Below the pieces are notes generated by a model. The model had not been told where the DNA came from and searched no databases. It saw only the letters and a list, made by a program, of their open reading frames with translations. Both the position numbers and the translations under genes were made by a program. This document shows, piece after piece, positions 13,877 to 22,968 of a stretch of 64,000 nt of DNA. This DNA is from a virus. Numbering within the stretch: the stretch's first letter is position 1; each line of letters opens with the position of its first letter. Where the stretch lies: the IMG/VR virus record IMGVR_UViG_3300033142_001406, positions 1-64,000 of that record; one strand, 5' to 3'.

Positions 13877-14022
13877 GTGGATGTTGGAGTACTACCCCTT
13901 GTACTTTGTAGTTTTGCTTGAAAATATCGAAAGAGACCTTCCCTAAAATAATTGAAATTTTGAAGCGACCTGCTTTCAGCAGCAATACTACTAAAGTGCG
14001 AGTCGGCAGTATGCGAGGATAA

Positions 14023-14502
14023 TTGACAGAGAAGAAATCCAAATCCAAATCGAAAGTCAAAACCCCGAAGAAAATCATTCCAAAAGAAACAGCTTTGGCA
14101 GCACCCGAGGGTGCGTTGATAAAAGCTTACTCAGCTAAGAAGAAAAAAGAACTTACAACTAGGAAGTTAACTCAGAAAGAAACTAAAGCACTCGCAATAA
14201 GTGAGCGGCTGGCTCACGAAGGATTCGACGTTATCGGAGAAACCCTCAGTCTTTTCAAAGATCTGAAAAGGCAAGCTAAAAAAGACAAATCCAACAAATC
14301 ACTTCTTAAGCAGCAGCAAGAGATTCTTTTTAAATTGTTAGATATGAACTTCGCAAGACCCCGCCCCGTAGACCAGAGGATGAGTTCAGACCGCATCCAG
14401 TTCAACATCCAGATCCCGTCAGCAACCCCAGCGGGCAGTCCAAAAGTGACCACAATTGACGTGAATAAGAAAGAGATAGGGATAGAAAATAAGAATGAGT
14501 AA
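14023..14502 (+). CDS. Terminase small subunit-like protein
   Basis: 159 residues, TTG start with GAGGAT just upstream. Very basic N-terminus (TEKKSKSKSKVKTPKK), a helical centre (LAISERLAHEGFDVIGETLSL), another basic helix (LKRQAKKDKSNKSLLKQQQE) and a C-terminal tail. Size, charge and position directly before the large terminase fit a DNA-recognising small subunit, but I see no diagnostic motif. First gene of the virion operon. Its TAA stop is the first of a run of GTAA repeats. Confidence 0.55.
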   Translation: MTEKKSKSKSKVKTPKKIIPKETALAAPEGALIKAYSAKKKKELTTRKLTQKETKALAISERLAHEGFDVIGETLSLFKDLKRQAKKDKSNKSLLKQQQEILFKLLDMNFARPRPVDQRMSSDRIQFNIQIPSATPAGSPKVTTIDVNKKEIGIENKNE

Positions 14503-14602
14503 GTAAGTAAGAGAGTAAGAGAGTAAGTAAGAGACTGGCAAAGTAAGTAAGTAAGTAAGAGAGTGAGTAAGAAACTAAGAAGGATAAAAAGTGAGAGAAT
14601 AA
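14503..14602. repeat. GTAA microsatellite-like spacer
   Basis: About 100 nt of GTAA/GAGT-type tetranucleotide repeats between the terminase genes, containing runs of three and four GTAA units. Three GTAA units place TAA in all three frames. The same type of sequence occurs after the polymerase-helicase junction (57922-57980), before the integrase (46260-46290) and inside the large virion gene (37085-37165). It may be slippage-prone or an all-frame translation stop. Confidence 0.7.
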
Positions 14603-14617
14603 GAAAGAGAGAAAGAT

Positions 14618-16060
14618 ATCGCCTTAGAAAGTATTGATTACAAAATTCTGCCAACCTACGCGAAGATCATAAATGACCCAAATCCTTACATATTTTGTCG
14701 GGGACCAGTTGGAAGCGGCAAGTCTTCCGGGTCAATTTGGCACATCTTTTTGAACGCGATAAACCAAGCTCCAAACGCAAAAGGAGTGCGTCACAGTCGC
14801 TACGCGATAATCAGATCCTCTTATCCAGCACTCAAATCGACAGTTATAAAATCTGTAATTGATTGGTTTGGCCCGATCGTCAAGATCGTTTACGACATAC
14901 CGATTCGAGGTATGATCAAAACACCCCTCCCGGATGGAACTTACGTTGAGTGCGAACTTATATTTCTTTCAACCAGCCTTGATACAGACGTTAAGAAGCT
15001 TCAATCACTTGAATTAACTGGAGCTTTTATCAACGAAACAACTGAAGTCCCTTTTGAGATCTTCAGTATGCTGAAGTCGCGTGTTGACAGATACCCGTCC
15101 CAGCGGGGTGTGGGGACAACCAAGAAATTTATACTTTGCGACTATAACTCTTGCGACACCGACCACTGGCTTTACAGACTCGCAGAAGAGATTAAACCAG
15201 AGAAGCACTCCTTTTACGCCCAACCTCCCGCGCTTTTATTTGACGGGAAAGATTACCGAGTCAACCCCGAAGCAGAGAATATCGAGAACCTCCCAGCAAC
15301 CTACTATACAGATATGGTTTACGGGCAAGATCCAGACTGGGTGAGTGTTTACGTTCTAAATAATTACGGGCAGGTCCGTACCGGACGCCCAGTTTACAAA
15401 GCTTACGCAGACCGGGTTCACTGCTCCCCGGTAGATATATTACCCCTGCGGGGTGTCCCTCTGGTTATCGGCTGCGACGTTGGACTCGACTGTTCGATAG
15501 TAATTACCCAACTTACACCCACCGGACAACTGCTGGTTATTGACGAGGTGAGTTGCGAGAACACATCCATTCTGGAGTTCGCTCACGATATTGTCTGGCC
15601 ACTTTTACGGAACAAATACAGAGAGTTTGAGTACGAGATTATCTGCGACCCAGCAGCAAAATTCAGATCGGCAAACGATAAACAGTCTGCTTTGGATATT
15701 ATGATCCGGGCAGGTTTACCAGTTCGGATCGCGTATACAAACGAGCCTCTGGCGAGGAGGGAAGCAGTAAACTTCTTCCTACGGAAGCAGATAGGAGGAG
15801 TAAGTGGCTTCTCCCTTTCACCACGTTGCAAAGTATTAAGAAAAGGATTTATAAGCGGGTATCGGTACTCAAAGTTGAGTAATTCCAATATGTTCAAAGA
15901 GAAGCCCGAGAAGAATTCTTTCAGTCACCCCCACGACGCTTTACAGTACGCGCTACTAGAATTGAGCAAGGGACGGGTTTTAAGAAAACGCCGACACTCC
16001 AATAGACCAACCTCAGATTTTAAGTATGACGGCACTCCAGCAACCAACGTAGGCTACTAA
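14618..16060 (+). CDS. terL: Terminase large subunit; start codon uncertain (AUC/AUU)
   Basis: About 480 residues. It packages DNA as the ATPase-nuclease motor. Walker A is RGPVGSGKS (codons 14699-14725), Walker B-like GAFINETTE lies near 15030, and the nuclease residues lie in GCDVGLDCSIVI, IDEVS and SHPHDALQYAL. The first canonical start (TTG 14750) lies after Walker A and would destroy the enzyme. The frame is open back to 14603. Candidates are ATC 14618 or ATT 14633. A GTG at 14591 in the same frame has an excellent Shine-Dalgarno (AAGAAGGA, 6 nt) but meets TAA after three codons. I place the start at 14618 provisionally. Confidence 0.85.
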   Translation: MALESIDYKILPTYAKIINDPNPYIFCRGPVGSGKSSGSIWHIFLNAINQAPNAKGVRHSRYAIIRSSYPALKSTVIKSVIDWFGPIVKIVYDIPIRGMIKTPLPDGTYVECELIFLSTSLDTDVKKLQSLELTGAFINETTEVPFEIFSMLKSRVDRYPSQRGVGTTKKFILCDYNSCDTDHWLYRLAEEIKPEKHSFYAQPPALLFDGKDYRVNPEAENIENLPATYYTDMVYGQDPDWVSVYVLNNYGQVRTGRPVYKAYADRVHCSPVDILPLRGVPLVIGCDVGLDCSIVITQLTPTGQLLVIDEVSCENTSILEFAHDIVWPLLRNKYREFEYEIICDPAAKFRSANDKQSALDIMIRAGLPVRIAYTNEPLARREAVNFFLRKQIGGVSGFSLSPRCKVLRKGFISGYRYSKLSNSNMFKEKPEKNSFSHPHDALQYALLELSKGRVLRKRRHSNRPTSDFKYDGTPATNVGY

Positions 16061-16080
16061 AATAATTAGGATAATAAAAT

Positions 16081-16479
16081 ATGGCTAACGAAGTCTTTAA
16101 AAAATTTAGAACCACTTTCACTTGCCAATCTTCTGTAGAGATTATTGACGGCAACCATTCGAGCGGAGATCTTACCCCCATAAACACGGGGACGGGAGGG
16201 AACGCTGAAGGTGCTGAACTGCTATATATAACGATAGAAGTTAGTTCTGCTCCAACGTCAGATTGTACGGCAGAAATATACAGCCGCGTAGGGGATGCAA
16301 CAAATACTCTTTCGGACTGGGAATATCTGCTAACTGCCCCAGTTTTAACCGACTCAGTACGAATTAATTGTGGTCTTGTAGTTGTAGAAGGTCAGTACGG
16401 TGATTTTTCTTGCAAAGCTGTTGGTGCAAATTTTACATCTCACCTAACTGTCCGACCCGCGTTGGTTGAGGTCCAGTAA
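16081..16479 (+). CDS. Hypothetical virion protein
   Basis: 132 residues, ATG. Beta-rich, with Ser/Thr-rich strands (TCTAEIYSRVG-like segments and TVRPALVEVQ at the end) and four cysteines. No family recognised. Its place directly before the lectin-like fibre, whose TTG start overlaps its stop, suggests a small decoration, fibre-base or chaperone protein. Confidence 0.6.
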   Translation: MANEVFKKFRTTFTCQSSVEIIDGNHSSGDLTPINTGTGGNAEGAELLYITIEVSSAPTSDCTAEIYSRVGDATNTLSDWEYLLTAPVLTDSVRINCGLVVVEGQYGDFSCKAVGANFTSHLTVRPALVEVQ

Positions 16480-19059
16480 TTGAGTTATTTAAGGCAACTG
16501 TGGAAGAGAAGGCCGAAACAGTGGGGCAGTTTTACGGCGGTTCAGAGATCGCTCTTTGAAAATCTTGGGAGCCAAAATATCGGGATTGATCCCGAGAGTT
16601 GTATAGTCGCAATACCTTTTTGGGAACGGGCAGGAGATTATCACAGCTACGGGGTGCTGAGAGGTAGCGGTACCCCATCATCTTGGCAATCTGGTGGGGC
16701 ATATTTTCAAGAGCAGAGTACTACTAATATTGTTACGAACTTGGGGACTAGCGATTTTACAATATTAGTTGTGGGCGTAGCGGAAGTCCAGACAGCCACG
16801 ACTCCAACTCTGATAGCATCTGGGAGTATAGCAACTGGGGACTGGAGGATATTTGGCCGAAATACCAACCTGTTATTAGAGAGGTTCGCAGCTTACGACG
16901 GAACCCACACCACAAATAACACCGCATCAACAATAGATGGTCCGATAGAGTGGGGTGTTACTAAAAACGATAATAGTGTCTCTTTATATACTGACGCCGA
17001 AGTTGCCGCTGCCAGTGGCGAAAGAACTTTTAATTTAAACTCCCCTAACCCCCTGTCGTTATGCGGAACACTGGATAACAGTTCCACATACTTCCGAGCA
17101 GTTCTTTCCAACACTATAATTCTAAAACAGCACATAACCCCAGAGCAATACTACACGTTGTCGAGTGGGCCATCCATATTCGCGCCAGTACCCGCACGAA
17201 CGTATTTTCTACCCGCAGAAACACAACCCGTACCAGGACCGGGTTATTTAAGGCGGTTGTGGAAAAGAAAACCGAAACAGTGGGGTAGTTTTTCCGCAGT
17301 AAGGTCGGCGCTCTTTAACCGAGCGGAACTACTTGGGATTAGCTCCGAGAACGTAGGTGTTGCCTTACCTTTTTGGGAAGGTTCGGGAGAATATCTGTAT
17401 GACTACGGTAGGTTAGGTCACAGAACGGAATCCGATAAATACTACTACAATAACGACGGCGTAACTTTTTCAGACACGGTTTTTTACGCCGACAAGGACC
17501 CTTTAATTCAGCCGGATTACGCTGAAGTTTCCGTTGTTGCTGCTATTGAGCTTCTGCCTTGGCTATTGCCTAATTATCACTGGATTGCTAACAGATGGCT
17601 TAATTCTGGCGGCGCGGCATACGGTATGTATATTCGTGTCAAAGATTCGCCATACAGTCTGTACGCATATCACAACGGCAGTAGTGAAAGTGTCAATAGC
17701 ACCTACGATCAGTTGTACGAAACTACGTCTATTTCGTATGTATATCAAGATCTTAACGTTAAGGCATACTTAGACTATAAGGAGATGATAGATTGGGACG
17801 TAGCAAGTCCTTTACAATATACGACTACTTCCACCGACGGAACGGATGGTTTGATGATCGGCGGGCAAAAGTTCGGTGGTGAGCTAACAAGTTCAATCCT
17901 AAAAAGTTTACTGATTTTTAGCGAACCAATTTCAGCGGATCAAGTCGGTATTTTGTATGACAATCCGTTCCAGCTCTGGCAACCAGCACTCCAGAGAACG
18001 ATATTCATTCCTTCTGGGGATTCACCCGATCTGTTGAGCTTGGACAGTCTTACCCACAATCAAGCGGTCCCCAATCTGAATTTAACGCAGAAACACTCAG
18101 TTACAGCAAATAGTCTGGCGCAAGTCCACACCATTCCGAACTTAGATATTTCTGGGTATTTAGAACTACTTTTAGACAGCTTAACACACGCACAATCTGT
18201 CTCCAATTTGTCAGTCAGTCAGACCCACGGTCTGACACCAGATAATATACAACAATTACAGACACTTGAAGAACCAGCTCTTACCGCCTTTGCTGATCTG
18301 ATCGTCCAGCACTTAGCGCACCAACACAGCCTTGATAATCTGGCCGTGGCTCAACTACACTCACTTGTGGCAGAAGGATTATCTCACAACCACAACACCC
18401 CAAATATAGAGATAAATCAATATCATACTGTAACTGCTAATAGTCTCTCTCAGTCTCAAACACTCGAAACAACAACGCTTACCGAGTTGTCAGAATTAAT
18501 CGTTGATTACCTTGTCCACGATAATAATTTAGATCCAGCGGTTTTAACCCAAATCCACAGTTTGACCGTAGATCAGTTAACCCAAGCCCAGACAATAAAC
18601 AACGTAACAATAGAGCTTCCCGGTCTGCTGGCTATAGCTGATCTCTTGCAAGATCAGACAATTACAACCGCAGACGTAACGCAAGCCCACGATCTAATAA
18701 TACAGAATGCAGGGCACAACCACAATCTGGGGACAGTACAACTCATACTTCTTTTAGAGTTGGCGGGACTGTCCCACCTTAACACACTTGAAACACTGGA
18801 TCTTATAAAGGTTATCACCGTAGATAATCTTAACCACTCCAACAATTTAGGGGAGATGAGTATCACGCAAGTGAGTGATCTGCTTGTAAACGATCTCCAG
18901 CACAATCAAACACTTAAGCGTGTAATAATTGGACTGCCCTCGGGCAGAATAACAATACTTCTAACCGGAAAATCAAGCGGGGTACAATTTGACAGCTCAA
19001 AATCAGACATCCTCTTCACCGAGCACTCAAAATCAAACATCTCTTTCATCGAGCACTAA
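16480..19059 (+). CDS. Fibre-like protein: duplicated lectin-like domains plus His/Gln repeats
   Basis: 859 residues, TTG start with GAGG upstream. Two related N-terminal units start at residues about 2 and 254 with the same opening (YLR.LWKR.PKQWGSF.AV) and the same PFWE.[AS]GEY element. Each continues as a beta-sandwich of the concanavalin/LamG type. From residue about 515 to 830 there are many 17-18-residue repeats of the form L.H.[QH].L.N....Q.H.L, giving regularly spaced His-x-His/Gln positions. The end is Ser-rich. Such proteins are receptor-binding or decoration proteins of virions; sugar binding is inferred from the fold. Confidence 0.7.
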   Translation: MSYLRQLWKRRPKQWGSFTAVQRSLFENLGSQNIGIDPESCIVAIPFWERAGDYHSYGVLRGSGTPSSWQSGGAYFQEQSTTNIVTNLGTSDFTILVVGVAEVQTATTPTLIASGSIATGDWRIFGRNTNLLLERFAAYDGTHTTNNTASTIDGPIEWGVTKNDNSVSLYTDAEVAAASGERTFNLNSPNPLSLCGTLDNSSTYFRAVLSNTIILKQHITPEQYYTLSSGPSIFAPVPARTYFLPAETQPVPGPGYLRRLWKRKPKQWGSFSAVRSALFNRAELLGISSENVGVALPFWEGSGEYLYDYGRLGHRTESDKYYYNNDGVTFSDTVFYADKDPLIQPDYAEVSVVAAIELLPWLLPNYHWIANRWLNSGGAAYGMYIRVKDSPYSLYAYHNGSSESVNSTYDQLYETTSISYVYQDLNVKAYLDYKEMIDWDVASPLQYTTTSTDGTDGLMIGGQKFGGELTSSILKSLLIFSEPISADQVGILYDNPFQLWQPALQRTIFIPSGDSPDLLSLDSLTHNQAVPNLNLTQKHSVTANSLAQVHTIPNLDISGYLELLLDSLTHAQSVSNLSVSQTHGLTPDNIQQLQTLEEPALTAFADLIVQHLAHQHSLDNLAVAQLHSLVAEGLSHNHNTPNIEINQYHTVTANSLSQSQTLETTTLTELSELIVDYLVHDNNLDPAVLTQIHSLTVDQLTQAQTINNVTIELPGLLAIADLLQDQTITTADVTQAHDLIIQNAGHNHNLGTVQLILLLELAGLSHLNTLETLDLIKVITVDNLNHSNNLGEMSITQVSDLLVNDLQHNQTLKRVIIGLPSGRITILLTGKSSGVQFDSSKSDILFTEHSKSNISFIEH

Positions 19060-19136
19060 AGAGCAAGAGAGTGAAACAGTCACTCTAAACATCCAGAACG
19101 TAATTCACCAAATCAAAATCAAGGACAAGAAATAAT

Positions 19137-19502
19137 ATGGGAAAATCAATTGACGATACGGTACTGGACGCGGCTTTAGACGTTATAGCTGCGTGTGATA
19201 AGCTAACAATTACGAGTGACACGAGTACACCAACGGATATCACTACAAATCCTCTGGCTCAAGCGACAGACCTTGTGCCGGGGGATTACACTATAGAGAA
19301 CGGTGCTGTTTCGGGGCGTAAAATTATAGTCCCCGCCCGAACGGATATGAACGTTGACGTGGGTGGGACAGCAAAACATATTGTACTTTCCAACGGGAGT
19401 GATATCAAGCTTATAACTACCTGCGACGATCAAGTACTTGTTCAAGACAGTAAAGTATCAACCCCAACTTTCAGCGATGAAATCGCTGATCCGACTGTAT
19501 AG
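19137..19502 (+). CDS. Hypothetical virion protein
   Basis: 121 residues, ATG. Acidic, beta-rich (PGDYTIENGAVSGRKIIVPA, ISLSNGSD-type strands), with a conserved-looking VGGTAKHIVLSNGSDIKL segment. It resembles small head-decoration or fibre-associated proteins by position only. The next gene starts one base after its stop. Confidence 0.6.
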   Translation: MGKSIDDTVLDAALDVIAACDKLTITSDTSTPTDITTNPLAQATDLVPGDYTIENGAVSGRKIIVPARTDMNVDVGGTAKHIVLSNGSDIKLITTCDDQVLVQDSKVSTPTFSDEIADPTV

Positions 19503-19503
19503 T

Positions 19504-19836
19504 ATGCTACTCGATATCCAGCCCAACGAAGAGGGTACCTATATAATATCTGTAACGATTACAGACGCTTTGGGCGCGGGAATATCTGTAGACGCTCTGA
19601 CAACCGGAACTTGGACACTCTATAAAGGTACCAGTACGGTAGTTAACGAGAGAGAAGATATCGCTATCCCCACTGACGGGAATATAGTTCTGACCGGGGA
19701 TGATCTCGCACTTATCACCGGGGAAACAAGAAAAAGAACAATAAAAGTACACGTCGTTTACGATTCGACTTACGGCGAAGATCTGACAGATAACGCCGAA
19801 ATATCCTTTAAAATCAAGAACCTCAAGACGATATAG
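19504..19836 (+). CDS. Hypothetical virion protein, immunoglobulin-like strands
   Basis: 110 residues from ATG 19504. The frame is open upstream but overlaps the previous gene. The pattern EGTYIISVTITDALGAGISV, TWTLYKGTSTVV, NIVLTGDDL, RTIKVHVVYDSTYG is that of an Ig-like beta-sandwich. Likely a decoration or fibre accessory protein. Confidence 0.6.
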   Translation: MLLDIQPNEEGTYIISVTITDALGAGISVDALTTGTWTLYKGTSTVVNEREDIAIPTDGNIVLTGDDLALITGETRKRTIKVHVVYDSTYGEDLTDNAEISFKIKNLKTI

Positions 19837-19849
19837 AGAGTCCCCTAAT

Positions 19850-21835
19850 ATGCCAAGTCAATTAGAAAAAGAACAAGAGGTTTTTGAAAATCACTTCGAG
19901 GAAGAGATTCCAGAAGAGGGTGGTCCCCGCCCAGCATACTACGATCATATCAGTCCGTTGGGGATAAAACTGCAAGGTCTGTTTACTCAAGCAGAAGACG
20001 AGCGCCGGGACGTTGAAGAGGAGTGGTTAAAAGATCTCAGACAATACAAGGGGTTATACGACCCAGAAGTCCTCGCCAGAATCCACCCGAAAAGATCAAA
20101 AGCTTTTTTGTCGGTTACAAGAACAAAAGTAAAGACTGTGACCGCGAGGATGATGGATCTTCTATTTCCAGCATCCCGCGAAAAGAACTGGGGAATACAA
20201 CCCACCCCGGTACCGGAAATAAATCCGCAAATAAAACAGCAGATTACAGAACAATATATAGCAAAAACCAGCAAGACTCCGACTGAAGCTCAGATAAACG
20301 ACATCCTATACAACTTTGCTAAAAAATCAGCGGAGCGTATGGAAAAAGAGATAGCTGACCAGCTTGCAGAGCTGGAATATACAAAGATTGTAAGAGAGGT
20401 TATAAGCTCCGGGAATCTTTACGGAACCGGAATACTGAAAGGTCCTCTGGCCCAAGAGAAAGTTGCGAAGCGTTGGTTTCAATCAGACGCTGAAAACTGG
20501 GATTCACTCGATATTAAATCTCTTCATCCCTATTGCGAATTTGTTTCACTCTGGGATGTTTATCTCGATCAGTCAGCCAAGAATATAGAGGACTCTCGGT
20601 ATATTTTCCAGCGTTACGTTCTGCCCAAGAACAAGGTTCTGGAACTTGCCGAAAGATCTGATTTTAAAGCAGATCCTCTGACGCTTTACGTCAAAGACCA
20701 CCCTACGGGTGATAGCGAATACAAGGCGTTTGAAACAAACCTCAGTATGATCGACGGCAAGAATAGAGTGGGAACCACAATCCAGCGAGAGGGTTATTTT
20801 GACGTGCTGGAGTACTGGGGATTTATCGACGTTGAGGAGCTGAAGAATCTTGACGTTGACTTGAAGGGAATTCCAGAGGGAGCAACAGAGGTTGCTTGTA
20901 ACGTTTGGCTTCTTGGTAACGTAGTAATTAAAGTCGTTCTGTCCCCGATAAGCGGAATAGTTTTTCCTTACTATACCTACTATTTCGACAAAGACGAAAC
21001 GTCAATCTACGGGCAGGGCTTACCTTATATTATGAGGGACAGCCAAACACTCTTTAACGCCGCCGTCAGAGGAATGCTTGACAACGCGGCAATATCCGCT
21101 GGACCTATTATTGAAGCAAATATGGACCTCCTTGAGCCAGACGAAGATCCTACGGATCTGTTTCCGTTCCGGGTGTTTAAGAGGTCGGGACTCGGAATCG
21201 AGAGTACTCAAAGAGCAATCCACGTAGAGACTTTGCCTTCCTATACCAACGAGTTTATGGCGATGACAGAATTCTTTCTGGCAGCAGCCGACGAGACAAC
21301 CGCTATACCTCGCTATATGGCGGGGGACAGCACAAATATGGGAGGTGCTGCCACGACTGCCAGCGGTCTTAGTATGCTTTTCGGGGCAGTCAATATTACT
21401 CTCAAGGACCAAGTAACCAGTTACGACAACGATATTACTAAGAAATATATCAGAAACCACTACTTCTTTAATATGGAGTTCAGCCCCAAATCGGAGAACA
21501 AAGGGGATTACTCAGTTATTGCGAGAGGATCTACCTCGCTGGTTGCGAAGGAAGTTCAAGCAGAACATCTTAATCAGTTTATGATTACCACCAACAACGA
21601 GTATGATCAGCGGTACGTTAACAGAGACGTTTGCCTCCGCGAGTTCGCCAAATCACTCGATTTAACTGAATTTGGACTGATCAAACCACCAGAACAAGTC
21701 GCTCACGAAAACGAAATAAGAGCAAAACAGAACCAGCAGCAACAAGAATTTGAGCGAGAACTCGCAAAAGAGAAGGCTGCTTCGGGCGGCCATATGGCCG
21801 ACAAAGGCCAGACTCCCCAGTTAGGAACGCCCTAA
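19850..21835 (+). CDS. Portal (head-tail connector) protein
   Basis: 661 residues, ATG. An acidic N-terminus leads to a typical podovirus portal pattern: W..DL.QYKG.YDPEVLA, RSKAFLSVTRTKVKTVTARMMDLLFPA (residues about 80-107), then LHPYCEFVSLWDVYLDQSAK and YTYYFDKDETSIYGQGLPYIMRDSQ (residues about 375-400), with a C-terminal coiled, Gln/Glu-rich tail (QNQQQQEFERELAKEKAA). It forms the dodecameric DNA gate at the capsid vertex and partners the terminase. The position before scaffold and capsid genes agrees. Confidence 0.85.
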   Translation: MPSQLEKEQEVFENHFEEEIPEEGGPRPAYYDHISPLGIKLQGLFTQAEDERRDVEEEWLKDLRQYKGLYDPEVLARIHPKRSKAFLSVTRTKVKTVTARMMDLLFPASREKNWGIQPTPVPEINPQIKQQITEQYIAKTSKTPTEAQINDILYNFAKKSAERMEKEIADQLAELEYTKIVREVISSGNLYGTGILKGPLAQEKVAKRWFQSDAENWDSLDIKSLHPYCEFVSLWDVYLDQSAKNIEDSRYIFQRYVLPKNKVLELAERSDFKADPLTLYVKDHPTGDSEYKAFETNLSMIDGKNRVGTTIQREGYFDVLEYWGFIDVEELKNLDVDLKGIPEGATEVACNVWLLGNVVIKVVLSPISGIVFPYYTYYFDKDETSIYGQGLPYIMRDSQTLFNAAVRGMLDNAAISAGPIIEANMDLLEPDEDPTDLFPFRVFKRSGLGIESTQRAIHVETLPSYTNEFMAMTEFFLAAADETTAIPRYMAGDSTNMGGAATTASGLSMLFGAVNITLKDQVTSYDNDITKKYIRNHYFFNMEFSPKSENKGDYSVIARGSTSLVAKEVQAEHLNQFMITTNNEYDQRYVNRDVCLREFAKSLDLTEFGLIKPPEQVAHENEIRAKQNQQQQEFERELAKEKAASGGHMADKGQTPQLGTP

Positions 21836-22063
21836 TTGCTAAATACAATAAACGAAATAAGAACAGATAGTTATACCGCTTGTTTTCGAGCCTCCTTAAA
21901 ATTATTTGAGATAAGGATCGGGATCTTAAGCGACAAACTCCACACTGCCGAAGGCGACGAGGTTCTGCGATTGCAAGGAGGAATAAAAGAGCTGAAGCAA
22001 TTACAAGCACTTTTTACCAAACCCCAACCGCGAACAGATCAAGTTGACGGCGCATATTACTAA
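21836..22063 (+). CDS. Small hypothetical protein between portal and scaffold
   Basis: 75 residues, TTG start overlapping the portal stop region, with AGGA upstream. Helical with a pattern like coiled coil (LKLFEIRIGILSDKLHTAEGDEVLRLQGGIKELKQLQALF). Proteins of this size often sit here in podovirus genomes; role unknown. Confidence 0.6.
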   Translation: MLNTINEIRTDSYTACFRASLKLFEIRIGILSDKLHTAEGDEVLRLQGGIKELKQLQALFTKPQPRTDQVDGAYY

Positions 22064-22078
22064 AAAAAAGGGAATCAA

Positions 22079-22930
22079 TTGGCAGAAGAAATAGAGACTG
22101 TTGAACCAACAGACGAAGAGATATTCGGGCAAGCTTTTGACGAAGACGAGGCCACTGACAGTGATACCCCGACTGAAGAAGCTAACTCTACAACTAAGGA
22201 GATCGTCCCAGCAGAAGAACTGGCTAACGATACAACCGAAGAAACAGAGACAACCGAAGACGAAGATCCACCGGACTTCGAGGCTCTTTTCAATCAAGAA
22301 AAACAGAAGAACGCAAGCTGGGACGGTCGGATCAAAGCGGCGAACGAAAGAGCCGCCGAAGCCGAAAAACAACTCCAGCAATCCCAACAAATCCAACAAG
22401 ATTCGAATCCGTTTAAAGAAGAAACAGACGATAATTCGGATAGTGAGGATGACGTTCTTGCAGAATTTGTTGACGAATTCCCAGAGCTGGAAACACCGCT
22501 TAACTTGCTGATCGAGAAAAAGACAAGATCTTTAATCGAAGAGCAGCTTAAGACGCTTACTCCAGCAGTACAGCAGCTCACCGAGTCTGCTAAAAAAAGC
22601 GAAGCAGAATCGCACTACAAAAAGATCACGTCAGCACACCCAGATTGGTCTACTACGTTAAGTTCTGGACGGTTAGACGGCTGGATAGACAAGCAGCCCT
22701 TTATCATCCGAAACACCTACAAGGGGATTATCAAAGCGGGTTCAACTGACGAGGTTATCGAACTATTAACCATATTTAAACAGACAAATCAGCAAGAAAC
22801 AAAACAAGCGAAAACCCAAAAGGCTAAGAATCTTATAGCGGTAAGATCCGGCCCAGCCTCCACCGGAGGCACATACAAGGGCGCATCTGATCCAAACGAT
22901 TTTGAAGCAGCTTGGGATGAGTTTGACTAG
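22079..22930 (+). CDS. Capsid assembly (scaffold) protein
   Basis: 283 residues, TTG start. Strongly acidic N-terminus (EEIETVEPTDEEIFGQAFDED), a long predicted coiled coil (residues about 75-190, AANERAAEAEKQLQQSQQIQ) and a basic C-terminal end with GPASTGGTYKG. This layout and its place just before the capsid gene are those of podovirus scaffolding proteins, which guide procapsid assembly and leave before DNA entry. Confidence 0.75.
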   Translation: MAEEIETVEPTDEEIFGQAFDEDEATDSDTPTEEANSTTKEIVPAEELANDTTEETETTEDEDPPDFEALFNQEKQKNASWDGRIKAANERAAEAEKQLQQSQQIQQDSNPFKEETDDNSDSEDDVLAEFVDEFPELETPLNLLIEKKTRSLIEEQLKTLTPAVQQLTESAKKSEAESHYKKITSAHPDWSTTLSSGRLDGWIDKQPFIIRNTYKGIIKAGSTDEVIELLTIFKQTNQQETKQAKTQKAKNLIAVRSGPASTGGTYKGASDPNDFEAAWDEFD

Positions 22931-22968
22931 TCGAATTTTTGATTTGTCGAATATAAAGAGGTACTAGA

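Larger units (their letters stand above)
13424..14022. other. 600-nt intergenic control region between rep-like and terminase genes
   Basis: Divergent junction between the minus-strand Rep-like gene and the rightward virion operon. It holds the iteron-like repeats (13433-13501), a GNRA-loop hairpin (13545-13564), a long compound hairpin (13592-13664), a possible promoter TTGCAC-16-TATAAA (about 13723-13750), a purine-rich plus-strand stretch (13790-13848) and the promoter at 13849. No open frame in it is convincing. Confidence 0.6.

Noticed and set aside
13782-14078. 98-codon minus-strand open frame opposite the virion promoter
   Set aside because: It crosses the promoter and the small terminase start, is AT-rich by default, and has no Shine-Dalgarno.
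14591-14602. Stop-codon reassignment (TAA read as sense) to explain the terminase start
   Set aside because: TAA ends many other genes in the window with tight gene spacing, so a changed code is unlikely.
14023-16060. Programmed frameshift fusing the two terminase genes
   Set aside because: The GTAA tract between them has stops in all three frames, so no single shift joins them.
22101-22511. 136-codon frame inside the scaffold gene
   Set aside because: Alternative frame of an acidic, Gln-rich gene; composition explains its length.
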